From an uncultured Coriobacteriaceae bacterium (GTDB taxonomy: Bacteria > Actinomycetota > Coriobacteriia > Coriobacteriales > Eggerthellaceae): a DNA stretch of 7,000 nt. The position numbers were made by a program, and so were the translations under genes. Location of the stretch: the NCBI GenBank assembly GCA_900554945.1, contig USJN01000077.1:1-7000 (forward strand), given 5' to 3'. The stretch's first letter is position 1. Every line of letters starts with the position of its first letter. Below the pieces are notes generated by a model. That model saw only the letters and a program-made list of their open reading frames with translations. It made no database searches and was not told where the DNA came from. This document shows positions 1 to 5,952 of this stretch, piece by piece.

Positions 1-12
1 GCGAAGCAGTAG
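1..12 (+). CDS. possible last codons of an upstream gene
   Basis: Read from base 1, the first four codons are GCG AAG CAG TAG, which could be the end of a gene lying to the left. The stop would sit directly against the ribosome binding site of nfo, as in a tightly packed operon. Four codons are too few to show coding, and a stop could occur here by chance, so this is only a hint that nfo may be co-transcribed with something upstream. Confidence 0.2.
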   Translation, partial: AKQ

Positions 13-13
13 A

Positions 14-18
14 AAGGA
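14..18 (+). promoter_or_regulatory. ribosome binding site of nfo
   Basis: AAGGA is followed by a five-base spacer and then ATG at 24. This fixes the start of endonuclease IV, which also agrees with the family's usual N-terminus (short strand leading into G-x-H-x-S). Confidence 0.7.
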
Positions 19-23
19 CGCAT

Positions 24-863
24 ATGCTTACCATCGGATGTCATTTATCGGTCGCGAAGGGCTTTTTGGCGATGGCGAAAGACGCCGTCTCGATTGACGC
101 GAACACGTTCCAGTTCTTCACGCGCAACCCGCGCGGGGGCAAGGCGAAGGCAATCGATCCCGCCGACATGACCGCGTTCCACGAGTTCGCCGCGGCACAT
201 GGCATCACGCGCATCCTGGCGCACGCGCCCTATACGCTCAACCCGTGCTCGAAGAACCCCGAAACGCGCGAGTTTGCGCGCGCGACGCTGGCGGACGACC
301 TCGTGCGAATGGAAGAAACACCTGGTCAGTTTTACAACATGCATCCGGGAAGCCATACAGGGCAAGGCGTCGACACCGGCATCGAAATGATTGTCGACGC
401 ACTCAACGAGGTGTTGCGCGCCGACCAGACGACCACGCTTTTGCTCGAGACGATGGCGGGAAAGGGAAGCGAGGTCGGGCGCACGTTCGAGGAAATCGCG
501 CGCATCATCGATGGCGTGAAACTGTCCGACCACGTGGGAGTTTGCCTTGACACCTGCCACATATGGGACGCCGGGTACGACATCGCGAACGACCTGGACG
601 GCGTTATCGACGAGTTCGACCAGGTCATCGGCCTTGACCGGCTGCGAGCCATCCACCTGAACGACAGCCTGAACCCCTGCGGCGCGCACAAGGACCGCCA
701 TGCCCGCATCGGCGAGGGGCACATCGGGTTCGAGGCGCTCTCGGCAGTGACGCGTCACCCCGCCCTGCGCGATTTACCCTTCTACCTGGAAACCCCGAAC
801 GACAAGCTTTCGGGATGGGGCGAGGAGATCGCGAACCTGCGCGCCGCCTGGGAAAACGAATAA
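24..863 (+). CDS. nfo: Endonuclease IV (AP endonuclease, Nfo family)
   Basis: This enzyme of base-excision repair cuts the DNA backbone 5' to abasic sites and removes blocked 3' ends; it acts in the cytoplasm on the chromosome and needs three zinc ions. The 279-residue product matches the family's usual length (E. coli Nfo is 285). It is an AP-endonuclease-2-type TIM barrel and all nine metal-ligand equivalents are visible: H67 (AHAPY), H107 (MHPGSH), E142 (LLETMAGKG), D176 and H179 (VCLDTCH), H211 (IHLND), D224 and H226 ([11 protein letters not shown]) and E256 (YLETP). The three classical family signatures, [15 protein letters not shown] and LDTCH, are intact, so an active enzyme is expected. 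The ATG has a well-spaced AAGGA. It faces menD tail to tail, with no obvious terminator straight after the stop. No functional link to its neighbours is evident. Confidence 0.97.
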   Translation: MLTIGCHLSVAKGFLAMAKDAVSIDANTFQFFTRNPRGGKAKAIDPADMTAFHEFAAAHGITRILAHAPYTLNPCSKNPETREFARATLADDLVRMEETPGQFYNMHPGSHTGQGVDTGIEMIVDALNEVLRADQTTTLLLETMAGKGSEVGRTFEEIARIIDGVKLSDHVGVCLDTCHIWDAGYDIANDLDGVIDEFDQVIGLDRLRAIHLNDSLNPCGAHKDRHARIGEGHIGFEALSAVTRHPALRDLPFYLETPNDKLSGWGEEIANLRAAWENE

Positions 864-943
864 CGGAGGGCGCGGCGAGTCTCGGGAGGGGGGCACCCCA
901 GAAGCTCTCAGCCATGAAAGACGACCTCGTGCCACGACACCAT

Positions 944-1014
944 GGAATTCGCTTTGCAGGCGGCATGCCGAGCCGCGGGAGGGGCTCTTCGGCGGCGCCC
1001 ACAAAGCGAGTTCC
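944..1014 (+). repeat. inverted repeat A: 13-base arms after nfo
   Basis: The left arm GGAATTCGCTTTG (944-956) is complementary to CAAAGCGAGTTCC (1002-1014). The only imperfect position is a U-G wobble (948 with 1010) if read as plus-strand RNA; in minus-strand RNA it would be an A-C mismatch. After a 2x2 internal loop, GGCG (959-962) can pair with CGCC (996-999). This stem shares bases 996-1001 with repeat B, so the two hairpins cannot both form completely. Confidence 0.6.
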
Positions 1015-1061
1015 GCAGCGAAGCGAGGACTGTTTGAGCGACTGGGCGTTGCCGAAGAGCC
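983..1061 (+). repeat. inverted repeat B: 19-base arms after nfo
   Basis: GGCTCTTCGGC (983-993) is a perfect inverted copy of GCCGAAGAGCC (1051-1061). The arms continue inward through GG against TT and then CGCCCA (996-1001) against TGGGCG (1043-1048). In plus-strand RNA this gives 19 consecutive pairs including two G-U wobbles around a 41-base loop; in minus-strand RNA the two wobbles become C-A mismatches. Weaker pairing carries on outward to about 972 and 1071. The loop can form a small inner stem (1009-1013 with 1027-1031). No T-run follows. Confidence 0.65.
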
Positions 1062-1127
1062 TCGCCTGGGCCGCCAGCCGATTGGAGCGAAGCGCAGTTG
1101 CGAGCGAGCCCTTCCCAGATCGCAAAC

Positions 1128-3035
1128 CTATTGGTACGCTCGATAGCGGGCCTCGAGGCCAGAAAGCGGCAGCTTCACCTCGATGAGGCTTACGCCCGGC
1201 GTCCCGAGCATCTCCCCGTAGACCTGCGAAAACTCACTCGGAGTGCCCACCTTGCGATAAGGCACGTTGAAGGCAGCCGCCGCGTGGGAGAAATCGACGT
1301 CCTGGGGCGCCGAGAACAGGCGCGCGAAGTACGGCTCATCCGACGCCTGCGGAAGCATCTCGAAGATGCCGCCGCCGTTATTGTTCAACAGCACCACGAC
1401 GATATTCGGAGCAGGCTTGCCGTGCTCGGCCGCAACCTGGGCGATTTCGCGCTGGAGCGCAAGCCCGCCCAAGTCATGCTGCAGCGTGAAATCCCCAGTG
1501 AGGAAGGTTGTCTGCTCGAAATGCTGCGCGACGCCAAGGGCGGTCGACACCGTGCCGTCGATGCCGTTGAGCCCTCGGTTGCACAGCACGGCAAGCGGCT
1601 TGTCGCCTTTCACGTAGAAGGTGTCAATCGCGCGAATCGCCATCGAGTTCGCAGAGAACAAGCACGACCCCGCGGGCGCAGCCTTCAGGATCTCGCGCAC
1701 GTACGCGCCTTCGGGACGAGGGGCGACAGCGAGATCGGAATCGGCGTCTCCTGCAACCTCGGCCCCATTGGCAGCTTTGCCCGTCACCCTCTCCTGCGAA
1801 TCCTCCTCCACCGAAAGGATGCGCGCCCGTTCAGCCGCGTTCGCCTCGCGCCACGCGGAAAGGAAGCCCGCGCTCGCCTGCGCATCGCAATCGCACGCCA
1901 GCAAGGATCGCGCGAAATCGATCGGCGTACAAGCGACGAACAGATCGGTCATCGCATTGAAATCGCGCGTCTCACCTGCGTCTACGACAATCTCAATGGG
2001 ACGCGCCGCAGCAAGCTTCTGCACGCAGCGCTTCGATACGGGGTAGCGCCCGAAGCGGATGACCACCTCTGGGGCGGGAAAATCGTCACGCCCGAAGACG
2101 TTGTCATAGTTGTCGATGACCGCCTCGTCACCAAGCGATCGTAGTCCCGAAAGCGGGTCAGCCAGAAGCGGTAAGCCGTATGCCTTCGCCCACGCCGCCA
2201 TCTCGCGCGCCTCTTCCAAGCTCTCGCAAGTACCCTCGCCCGCAAGCACCAGCGCGCGACGCCCGCAAATAAGGGCCTTCACCTGGTCGCACACCGCTGC
2301 CGAAAGGCGGCTTACGGCAGCGACCTCGGGCCCGGCAATGCCCGCCGTCCCCACCAAGCCGCCCATGCCATCGAGCGCACTGCGTCCCGCCGAAAAGACC
2401 CCGGGCGTGGAAAAGTCAGGTTTCAGCGGCTCGTCGAAGGGGAAGTTCGCGTGCACGGGGCCCGCCATGCGCGAACACGCGCACGAGGCGACGGCATCGC
2501 CTTCGAGGGGAAGATACCCCCCGGGAAGCGCGCCCAAAACAAGCTCGCGAGCAGCCTGGCGCGCGAAGGAGACCGCTCGGGGCGAATCCTCCGCAAGAGG
2601 CATCTGGATGAAGCGGCGCACGTGGTCGCTGTAAGCTTTCACCTGGTCGCACGTTTGCGGCGCGCCAAGTCCCTGCAGGTGAGGCGGCCTGTCCCCCGAA
2701 AGCACGATCAGCGGCACGCGCGAGGTCTCAGCTTCCAGCACCGCGGGGTAGTAGTTCGCGAGCGCTGTGCCCGAGGTGCACACAAGCGCCACGGGGCGAC
2801 CCGACGCCTTCGCCAGCCCCAGCGCGAAGAACGAGGCGCTGCGCTCGTCGATGTCCACATAAACAGTCATGCGCTCGGGCTCGCGCCTGCCGAGCTCGTA
2901 CGCACACATGGCGAGCGCCGTCGAGCGCGAACCCGGACTCACCACCACCTCGCGAACGCCCCAGCGTGCAAGCTCGTCGAAAAACGCCGAAACGACGAGT
3001 GCCGTAGCCTGCTGTACCGAAGATGTCTCTGCCAT
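1128..3035 (-). CDS. menD: MenD, SEPHCHC synthase (menaquinone biosynthesis)
   Basis: MenD joins isochorismate and 2-oxoglutarate, releasing CO2 and using thiamine diphosphate and a divalent metal, in the first committed step of menaquinone synthesis; it is cytoplasmic. The N-terminal ThDP-binding domain shows SPGSRS (33-38), the catalytic glutamate in DERSA (E64), TSGTA (88-92) and LSGDRPP (112-118). The family motif GPVHANFPFDEPL is at 192-204. The C-terminal domain has NRGLNGIDG (486-494), the metal/ThDP motif GDFTLQHD (514-521) and LLNNNGGGIF (549-558). At 635 residues it is longer than typical MenD (about 550-580); the extra length is mainly two low-complexity stretches near 207-243 and 405-440. 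The ATG is preceded by AAAGGAAGG at nine bases. No other men gene is in the window, and it diverges from the NTPase gene. Confidence 0.96.
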   Translation of the reverse strand: MAETSSVQQATALVVSAFFDELARWGVREVVVSPGSRSTALAMCAYELGRREPERMTVYVDIDERSASFFALGLAKASGRPVALVCTSGTALANYYPAVLEAETSRVPLIVLSGDRPPHLQGLGAPQTCDQVKAYSDHVRRFIQMPLAEDSPRAVSFARQAARELVLGALPGGYLPLEGDAVASCACSRMAGPVHANFPFDEPLKPDFSTPGVFSAGRSALDGMGGLVGTAGIAGPEVAAVSRLSAAVCDQVKALICGRRALVLAGEGTCESLEEAREMAAWAKAYGLPLLADPLSGLRSLGDEAVIDNYDNVFGRDDFPAPEVVIRFGRYPVSKRCVQKLAAARPIEIVVDAGETRDFNAMTDLFVACTPIDFARSLLACDCDAQASAGFLSAWREANAAERARILSVEEDSQERVTGKAANGAEVAGDADSDLAVAPRPEGAYVREILKAAPAGSCLFSANSMAIRAIDTFYVKGDKPLAVLCNRGLNGIDGTVSTALGVAQHFEQTTFLTGDFTLQHDLGGLALQREIAQVAAEHGKPAPNIVVVLLNNNGGGIFEMLPQASDEPYFARLFSAPQDVDFSHAAAAFNVPYRKVGTPSEFSQVYGEMLGTPGVSLIEVKLPLSGLEARYRAYQ

Positions 3036-3044
3036 CTCGCATTA

Positions 3045-3053
3045 CCTTCCTTT
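3045..3053 (-). promoter_or_regulatory. ribosome binding site of menD
   Basis: On the minus strand AAAGGAAGG precedes the ATG at 3035 with a nine-base spacer. An ATG inside the spacer is out of frame. This supports the start giving a 635-residue MenD. Confidence 0.55.
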
Positions 3054-3133
3054 GCCCGAGCCCGAAAACGCCCGCGCGCAACAGCCCCGCGACCGCATTT
3101 TTTCGCGGAGCATGCCGATGATTGACCTTGAAG

Positions 3134-3143
3134 AAGTATACTT
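3134..3143. promoter_or_regulatory. palindrome AAGTATACTT, possible shared -10
   Basis: This perfect ten-base palindrome is AT-rich in a GC-rich setting and reads TATACT on either strand. On the plus strand, transcription would begin near 3149, leaving a leader of about 35 bases before the GTG at 3184, which suits the start chosen for the NTPase. TTGACC at 3122 is only nine bases upstream, too close to be its -35. Confidence 0.25.
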
Positions 3144-3172
3144 TCGCCAACGACGACGCAAAAGGAAACACG

Positions 3173-3178
3173 AGGAGG
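3173..3178 (+). promoter_or_regulatory. consensus ribosome binding site of the NTPase
   Basis: AGGAGG sits five bases before the GTG at 3184. It decides the start against the upstream in-frame ATGs, whose only candidate (GGAG) is almost touching the ATG at 3112. Confidence 0.75.
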
Positions 3179-3183
3179 TCGGC

Positions 3184-3795
3184 GTGCTTTTCATACTGAC
3201 AGGTGATATCCAGATAGGCAAGACGCGCTGGCTCGAGAGCACGTGCCGAAAGCTCGCTACCGACGGCATCCCCTGCGCGGGCGTCGTAGCGCCCGGCGTT
3301 TGGGTCCCCTCAGAACACGGCGACGCCAACGGGTTCGAGAAGCTCGGCATCGACAATCTGCTCCTACCGCAAGGCGAACGCATTCCCTTCGCCCGCAGGC
3401 GCGATTTGGCGCAGGTCGAGGGAACGTTCGACCCGAACAGCCAAAGCGCGCAGATGCAGCTGGGATGGGAAATCTCCGACGAGGCGATATCGCAGGTGAA
3501 CACCCATTTCGACCGCATCGCCGCCCGCACCCACCACAACGGACGCCAAAGCCTGCTCGTCGTCGACGAGCTCGGACGGCTCGAGCTCATGCGAAACCAG
3601 GGGCTCACAAGCGCGCTCACCCTGCTCGATGAGGGACCCAGCTCCGCTTTCCCCCACGCGCTCATCGTGGTGCGCGACGTGCTGGTCGACCTGGCACGCG
3701 AACGGTTCGCGCCCGCATGGGGCGACCCTACGCTCGTAGGCCCCACACAAGATGCGGAAGAGGCGATCCACCGCGCGTTCGAGGCGACCCGCTAA
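3184..3795 (+). CDS. P-loop NTPase, THEP1/NTPase_1-like, substrate unknown
   Basis: This 203-residue protein is a small cytoplasmic P-loop NTPase resembling the nucleoside-triphosphatase THEP1 group. The chain opens directly with beta-strand and Walker A, LFILTGDIQIGKT (Walker A residues 7-14, K13, T14). The Walker B strand LLVVDELGRLEL (124-135) has the family's D-E-x-G pattern (D128, E129). The middle (about 40-110) is less conserved and unassigned. I chose the GTG at 3184 because a perfect AGGAGG lies five bases upstream and the family normally begins at the P-loop strand; ATG codons at 3112 and 3118 would add a basic, unlikely N-terminus. There is no transmembrane segment or signal peptide. 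It stands alone, divergent from menD and convergent with the transporter operon. THEP1 members hydrolyse NTPs in vitro but their roles are poorly known; a link to metal-cofactor or cargo handling is conjecture from position. Confidence 0.8.
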   Translation: MLFILTGDIQIGKTRWLESTCRKLATDGIPCAGVVAPGVWVPSEHGDANGFEKLGIDNLLLPQGERIPFARRRDLAQVEGTFDPNSQSAQMQLGWEISDEAISQVNTHFDRIAARTHHNGRQSLLVVDELGRLELMRNQGLTSALTLLDEGPSSAFPHALIVVRDVLVDLARERFAPAWGDPTLVGPTQDAEEAIHRAFEATR

Positions 3796-3798
3796 GCG

Positions 3799-3833
3799 CG
3801 GGGGGCCGCCCGCCACGTGCGCCGCGCCCCCCG
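3799..3833 (+). terminator. GC hairpin after the NTPase gene, weak terminator candidate
   Basis: CGGGGGGC (3799-3806) pairs perfectly with GCCCCCCG (3826-3833) over a 19-base loop, three bases after the NTPase stop. There is no T-run after it, so it is not a standard intrinsic terminator; it could protect the 3' end or help a factor-dependent stop. Confidence 0.3.
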
Positions 3834-3847
3834 GATACGAGGCGCAC

Positions 3848-3881
3848 GCGCGACCCCGCCGGATGCGCGACCCCGCCAGAT
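3848..3881. repeat. two tandem copies of a 17-base unit
   Basis: GCGCGACCCCGCC followed by GGAT (3848-3864) is repeated immediately as the same 13 bases followed by AGAT (3865-3881), one mismatch in 17. The second copy overlaps an inverted repeat: CGGATGCGC (3860-3868) with GCGCATCCG (3887-3895), and a smaller hairpin GATGC/GCATC at 3879-3893. The pattern resembles short extragenic repeat units. Confidence 0.6.
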
Positions 3882-3943
3882 GCAAGGCGCATCCGCCGCG
3901 CATCTCAAGCGCGCCCATCGCATTCCACATTTCCCCACAACAT

Positions 3944-3978
3944 AAAACGGGCCCGAAGCGGCGAGGCGCTCGGGCCCG
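3944..3978 (-). terminator. intrinsic terminator of the transporter operon
   Basis: CGGGCCCGA (3948-3956) and TCGGGCCCG (3970-3978) form a perfect nine-base GC-rich stem, with further pairing of GCG against CGC beside a single bulged A. On the minus strand the stem is followed directly by TTTT (3947-3944). It lies about 30 bases past the binding-protein stop. The other side has no T-run, so it works for leftward transcription only. Confidence 0.85.
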
Positions 3979-4010
3979 AACATCACCGCTCGCGAAGAGC
4001 AGCTTGAAGC

Positions 4011-5150
4011 CTACTTCGACGGAACGGCGTGGGCCATCAGCTCGGCGATGTCCGCATCGGTAAGGTCGTAACCGTAGAACGTCTTGTAGTAATCCTTCGC
4101 CACATCGGTCGCGCTCGTGGAGAACTTGCCCGGGTAGAGCACGCGGGGCAGCCACTGCATGCCGAGCACCTGGTTCACCGACGGCGGGCTCGACAGCCAG
4201 TTATAAGGCGTCTTGGGTACCTGATAGTACGAGCCGCTCTGGATGGCATCGAGGGAAGCCCAGGTCGGATCGTTACCAGCGGCCTCGTAGAAATCGCCCG
4301 CATCCTTGCCGTTCGTGGCGAACAGGATGACGCCGGGGTTCCAGTTGGCGATCTGCTCGAAGCTCACCTCGTTGCCCGTGCCCGAACCGGTCGCCTTCTC
4401 GACGACGCCGATGTTGTTGGCGCACATGTCGACGACGCCTCCCTGGTAAGCGCCCTTCGCGATGATGTTGAGGCCGGAGTCGCCCACGCAGTAAAGCACG
4501 TTCGCGCGCTCAGACTCGGGAATACCCGCCATCACCGAAGTGGTCTCGTCGTAGGCCTTCTTGCAATAGTCCGCAAGCTCCTTCGCGCGATCGGTGGTGC
4601 CCAGAAGCTCACCGAGCATCGTGTAAGCCTTGTCGTAGGAATCGAGCGACGCCGCGATGTGGACGACGGGAATGCCGATCTGCTCCTGCAGCGTATCGAG
4701 GTCGTCTTTCATTCCGTCTTTCGCCTCGCCCACATCGATCACGATCTGCGGGTCGGCTGCAGCGACGGCCTCCTTGTTGAAATCGCCCTTGCTGCCGTAG
4801 ATCTGACCGAAAACGTCGAGCGACGCATATTCGTTACCCAGGTATTTTGCCTGGTCGTCGGCTATTTTTGTTGCAAGGCCGACCATCTTCTCGGGAGCAA
4901 TCGTCAAAAGCACGTTCTGCGCGAGCGGGCCGGAAGCCGCCACACGATCGATCTGCGCGGGAAGCTCCACTTCCCGTCCGAGCGAGTCCGTGAAGGTGCG
5001 CGTTGCCGGCGCCTCGGCCTGCGCATCGCTTTTCTGGTCACTTGACTCCTTCTGCCCACCGGAGCATCCGGCAAGCGAGAAAGCGAGCGCGAGCGCCATC
5101 GCAGTCGCCGCGATTGCGAATCCGATGCCGCGCTTCTTCGTCATCTCCAT
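4011..5150 (-). CDS. ABC importer substrate-binding lipoprotein, FecB/BtuF-like
   Basis: This is the extracytoplasmic binding protein that delivers cargo to the permease encoded upstream. The ATG at 5150 (379 residues) follows AGGAGG by four bases; ATG at 5144 is nearly as good (ten bases). The N-terminus has a KKR charge cluster, a hydrophobic stretch (8-27) and a lipobox LAGC (26-29), so the mature protein should begin at C29 with a lipid anchor. A Ser/Lys/Asp/Ala-rich linker follows, then the fold starts at RTFTDSLGREVELP, the usual opening of the TroA-like periplasmic-binding-2 family. Family-typical segments include ADPQIVIDVG and the NPGVILFAT region. Near the C-terminus, NWLSSPPSVNQVLGMQWLP (317-335) is a distinctive motif. 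Cargo is unknown: siderophore, haem, cobamide and molybdate/tungstate are all handled by this family. It is last in the operon, 16 bases after the ATPase stop, and ends at a strong terminator. Confidence 0.9.
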   Translation of the reverse strand: MEMTKKRGIGFAIAATAMALALAFSLAGCSGGQKESSDQKSDAQAEAPATRTFTDSLGREVELPAQIDRVAASGPLAQNVLLTIAPEKMVGLATKIADDQAKYLGNEYASLDVFGQIYGSKGDFNKEAVAAADPQIVIDVGEAKDGMKDDLDTLQEQIGIPVVHIAASLDSYDKAYTMLGELLGTTDRAKELADYCKKAYDETTSVMAGIPESERANVLYCVGDSGLNIIAKGAYQGGVVDMCANNIGVVEKATGSGTGNEVSFEQIANWNPGVILFATNGKDAGDFYEAAGNDPTWASLDAIQSGSYYQVPKTPYNWLSSPPSVNQVLGMQWLPRVLYPGKFSTSATDVAKDYYKTFYGYDLTDADIAELMAHAVPSK

Positions 5151-5154
5151 TCTT

Positions 5155-5160
5155 CCTCCT
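5155..5160 (-). promoter_or_regulatory. ribosome binding site of the binding protein
   Basis: Minus-strand AGGAGG lies in the 16-base gap after the ATPase stop. It sits four bases before ATG 5150 and ten before ATG 5144. It excludes the longer in-frame start at 5246, which would overlap the ATPase gene and bury the signal peptide. A consensus site fits the need for more binding protein than permease. Confidence 0.75.
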
Positions 5161-5166
5161 ACAATC

Positions 5167-5952
5167 CTATTCTTCCCTGATTTCGCTTGTAGGCACGCAT
5201 ACGCGCACCTTGTCGCCATATAGTGAGTTGACCTCGACTTCCACACCGTAGATGCGCCCCACCAACTCGGCGGTGATCACATCCTTCGGGTCGCCGTACG
5301 CCTCGACGGTGCCGTCGTACACGACAAGCGTCTTATCGGCAAAGAGAAACGCCTGGTCAGGTTGATGAGTCGACTGCACAATGGAAAGCCCCTCGCGCGC
5401 AAGCTGCTTCACGCACGACAGCACGCGCACGGTGTTGCCGTAATCGAGCGCGCTCGTGGGCTCGTCCATCACGATCGTCTTCGCGTTCTGGGCAAGCGCG
5501 CGGGCGATCAGAACGAGCTGCTGCTCTCCGCCGGAAATGTGGGTGTACATGCGATCCGCCAAATGCCCGATGCCGATGCGCTCAAGCGCTTGTTCCGCCC
5601 GCTCGACCTGCTCGCGGCCAGGCGTCCCGAATATTCCCACGTCGGCGCCCGTGCTCATGAGCACGACGTCGCGCACCTTGTAGTTGTACACAGGGGCGTG
5701 GGTTTGGGGAATATAGGAAATCTCCCGCGCACGTTCGCGCACCGAAAGATCGCGCAAATCCTTGCCGTTTACGCGAATGACCCCCTCATAATCGCTGTTC
5801 AGGCACAGGATGCAGCGAAACAACGTCGACTTGCCCACACCGTTGGGCCCAAGCACGTTCACGAGCACGCCGTCCGGAATGCTCGCATTCACGTCGCGCA
5901 GCACCTGATGTTTCCCGTAGGAGAAGCTCACATGTTCGATATCTATACTCAA
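5167..5952 (-). CDS. ABC importer ATPase, FecE/BtuD-like
   Basis: This is the ATP-hydrolysing subunit of the importer, acting as a dimer on the inner face of the membrane. At 261 residues it is a normal size and every motif is intact: an aromatic A-loop near Y12, Walker A GPNGVGKST (35-43), Q-loop Q83, signature SGGEQQ (140-145), Walker B TIVMDE (159-164), D-loop SALD (167-170) and the switch histidine H196 (STHQP). The start is TTG at 5952, read as methionine, inside a TTGA overlap with the permease stop; GGGAG lies about eight bases upstream. The overlap implies translational coupling. The C-terminal 50 residues (VEVEVNSLYGDKVRVCVP) are the usual tail of this subfamily. It belongs to the iron-complex/cobalamin ATPase group; cargo cannot be told from the ATPase. 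Confidence 0.95.
   Translation of the reverse strand: MSIDIEHVSFSYGKHQVLRDVNASIPDGVLVNVLGPNGVGKSTLFRCILCLNSDYEGVIRVNGKDLRDLSVRERAREISYIPQTHAPVYNYKVRDVVLMSTGADVGIFGTPGREQVERAEQALERIGIGHLADRMYTHISGGEQQLVLIARALAQNAKTIVMDEPTSALDYGNTVRVLSCVKQLAREGLSIVQSTHQPDQAFLFADKTLVVYDGTVEAYGDPKDVITAELVGRIYGVEVEVNSLYGDKVRVCVPTSEIREE

Larger units (their letters stand above)
864..1127. other. gap between convergent nfo and menD, rich in inverted repeats
   Basis: These 264 bases separate the stops of nfo and menD. Open frames cross the gap on both strands, but none has a ribosome binding site or recognisable protein, so I call it non-coding. It holds two overlapping long inverted repeats, entered separately, plus the palindromes CGGCATGCCG (961-970) and CCGCGG (973-978). 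The 9-base word AGCGAAGCG occurs twice, at 1017-1025 and 1086-1094. No T-tract follows any stem on either strand, so there is no textbook intrinsic terminator for nfo or menD. It may be an extragenic repeat element or a structured 3' region. Confidence 0.6.
3036..3183. promoter_or_regulatory. divergent control region between menD and the NTPase gene
   Basis: Both genes must be read outward from these 148 bases, so their promoters are expected here. Two elements stand out. CCGCGA (3087-3092) and TCGCGG (3103-3108) form a six-base inverted repeat with a T-rich loop, possibly an operator. AAGTATACTT (3134-3143) is a ten-base palindrome that contains a good -10-like TATACT on both strands. No convincing -35 was found at the usual spacing in either direction, so the promoter calls are tentative. 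Confidence 0.45.
3796..4010. other. gap between convergent NTPase and binding-protein genes
   Basis: These 215 non-coding bases lie between two stops. From left to right they hold a GC-only hairpin just after the NTPase stop, a 17-base tandem duplication, an overlapping inverted repeat, a short AT-richer stretch (about 3923-3947) and the intrinsic terminator of the transporter operon. No ORF here has a ribosome binding site. Confidence 0.6.

Noticed and set aside
45..758. 237-codon open frame on the minus strand within nfo
   Set aside because: It is fully antisense to a gene with all catalytic residues, is Arg/Val-rich as expected of a GC-skewed shadow frame, and has no recognisable domain.
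876..884. CGAG-T-CTCG as an nfo terminator
   Set aside because: A one-base loop and four-base stem without a T-run cannot be a working intrinsic terminator.
815..1186. open frames crossing the nfo-menD gap on both strands
   Set aside because: They overlap the ends of both genes, lack ribosome sites, and their sequence follows the inverted repeats rather than any protein pattern.
1098..2144. 348-codon open frame on the plus strand opposite menD
   Set aside because: It is antisense to conserved menD sequence, very Arg-rich, and has no convincing ribosome site or family.
3122..3142. TTGACC and TATACT as a -35/-10 pair
   Set aside because: The spacer is nine bases, far too short for a sigma-70-type promoter.
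3112..3183. longer NTPase start at ATG 3112 or 3118
   Set aside because: It would add a basic N-terminus before the P-loop strand. The ribosome site there is poorly spaced, while AGGAGG is ideally placed for GTG 3184.
4029..5045. 338-codon open frame on the plus strand opposite the binding protein
   Set aside because: It is a shadow of the high-GC codon pattern, with no domain, and opposes a clear lipoprotein gene.
5151..5246. longer start of the binding protein at 5246
   Set aside because: It would overlap the ATPase gene and place about 32 residues before the signal peptide; the ribosome site supports 5150.
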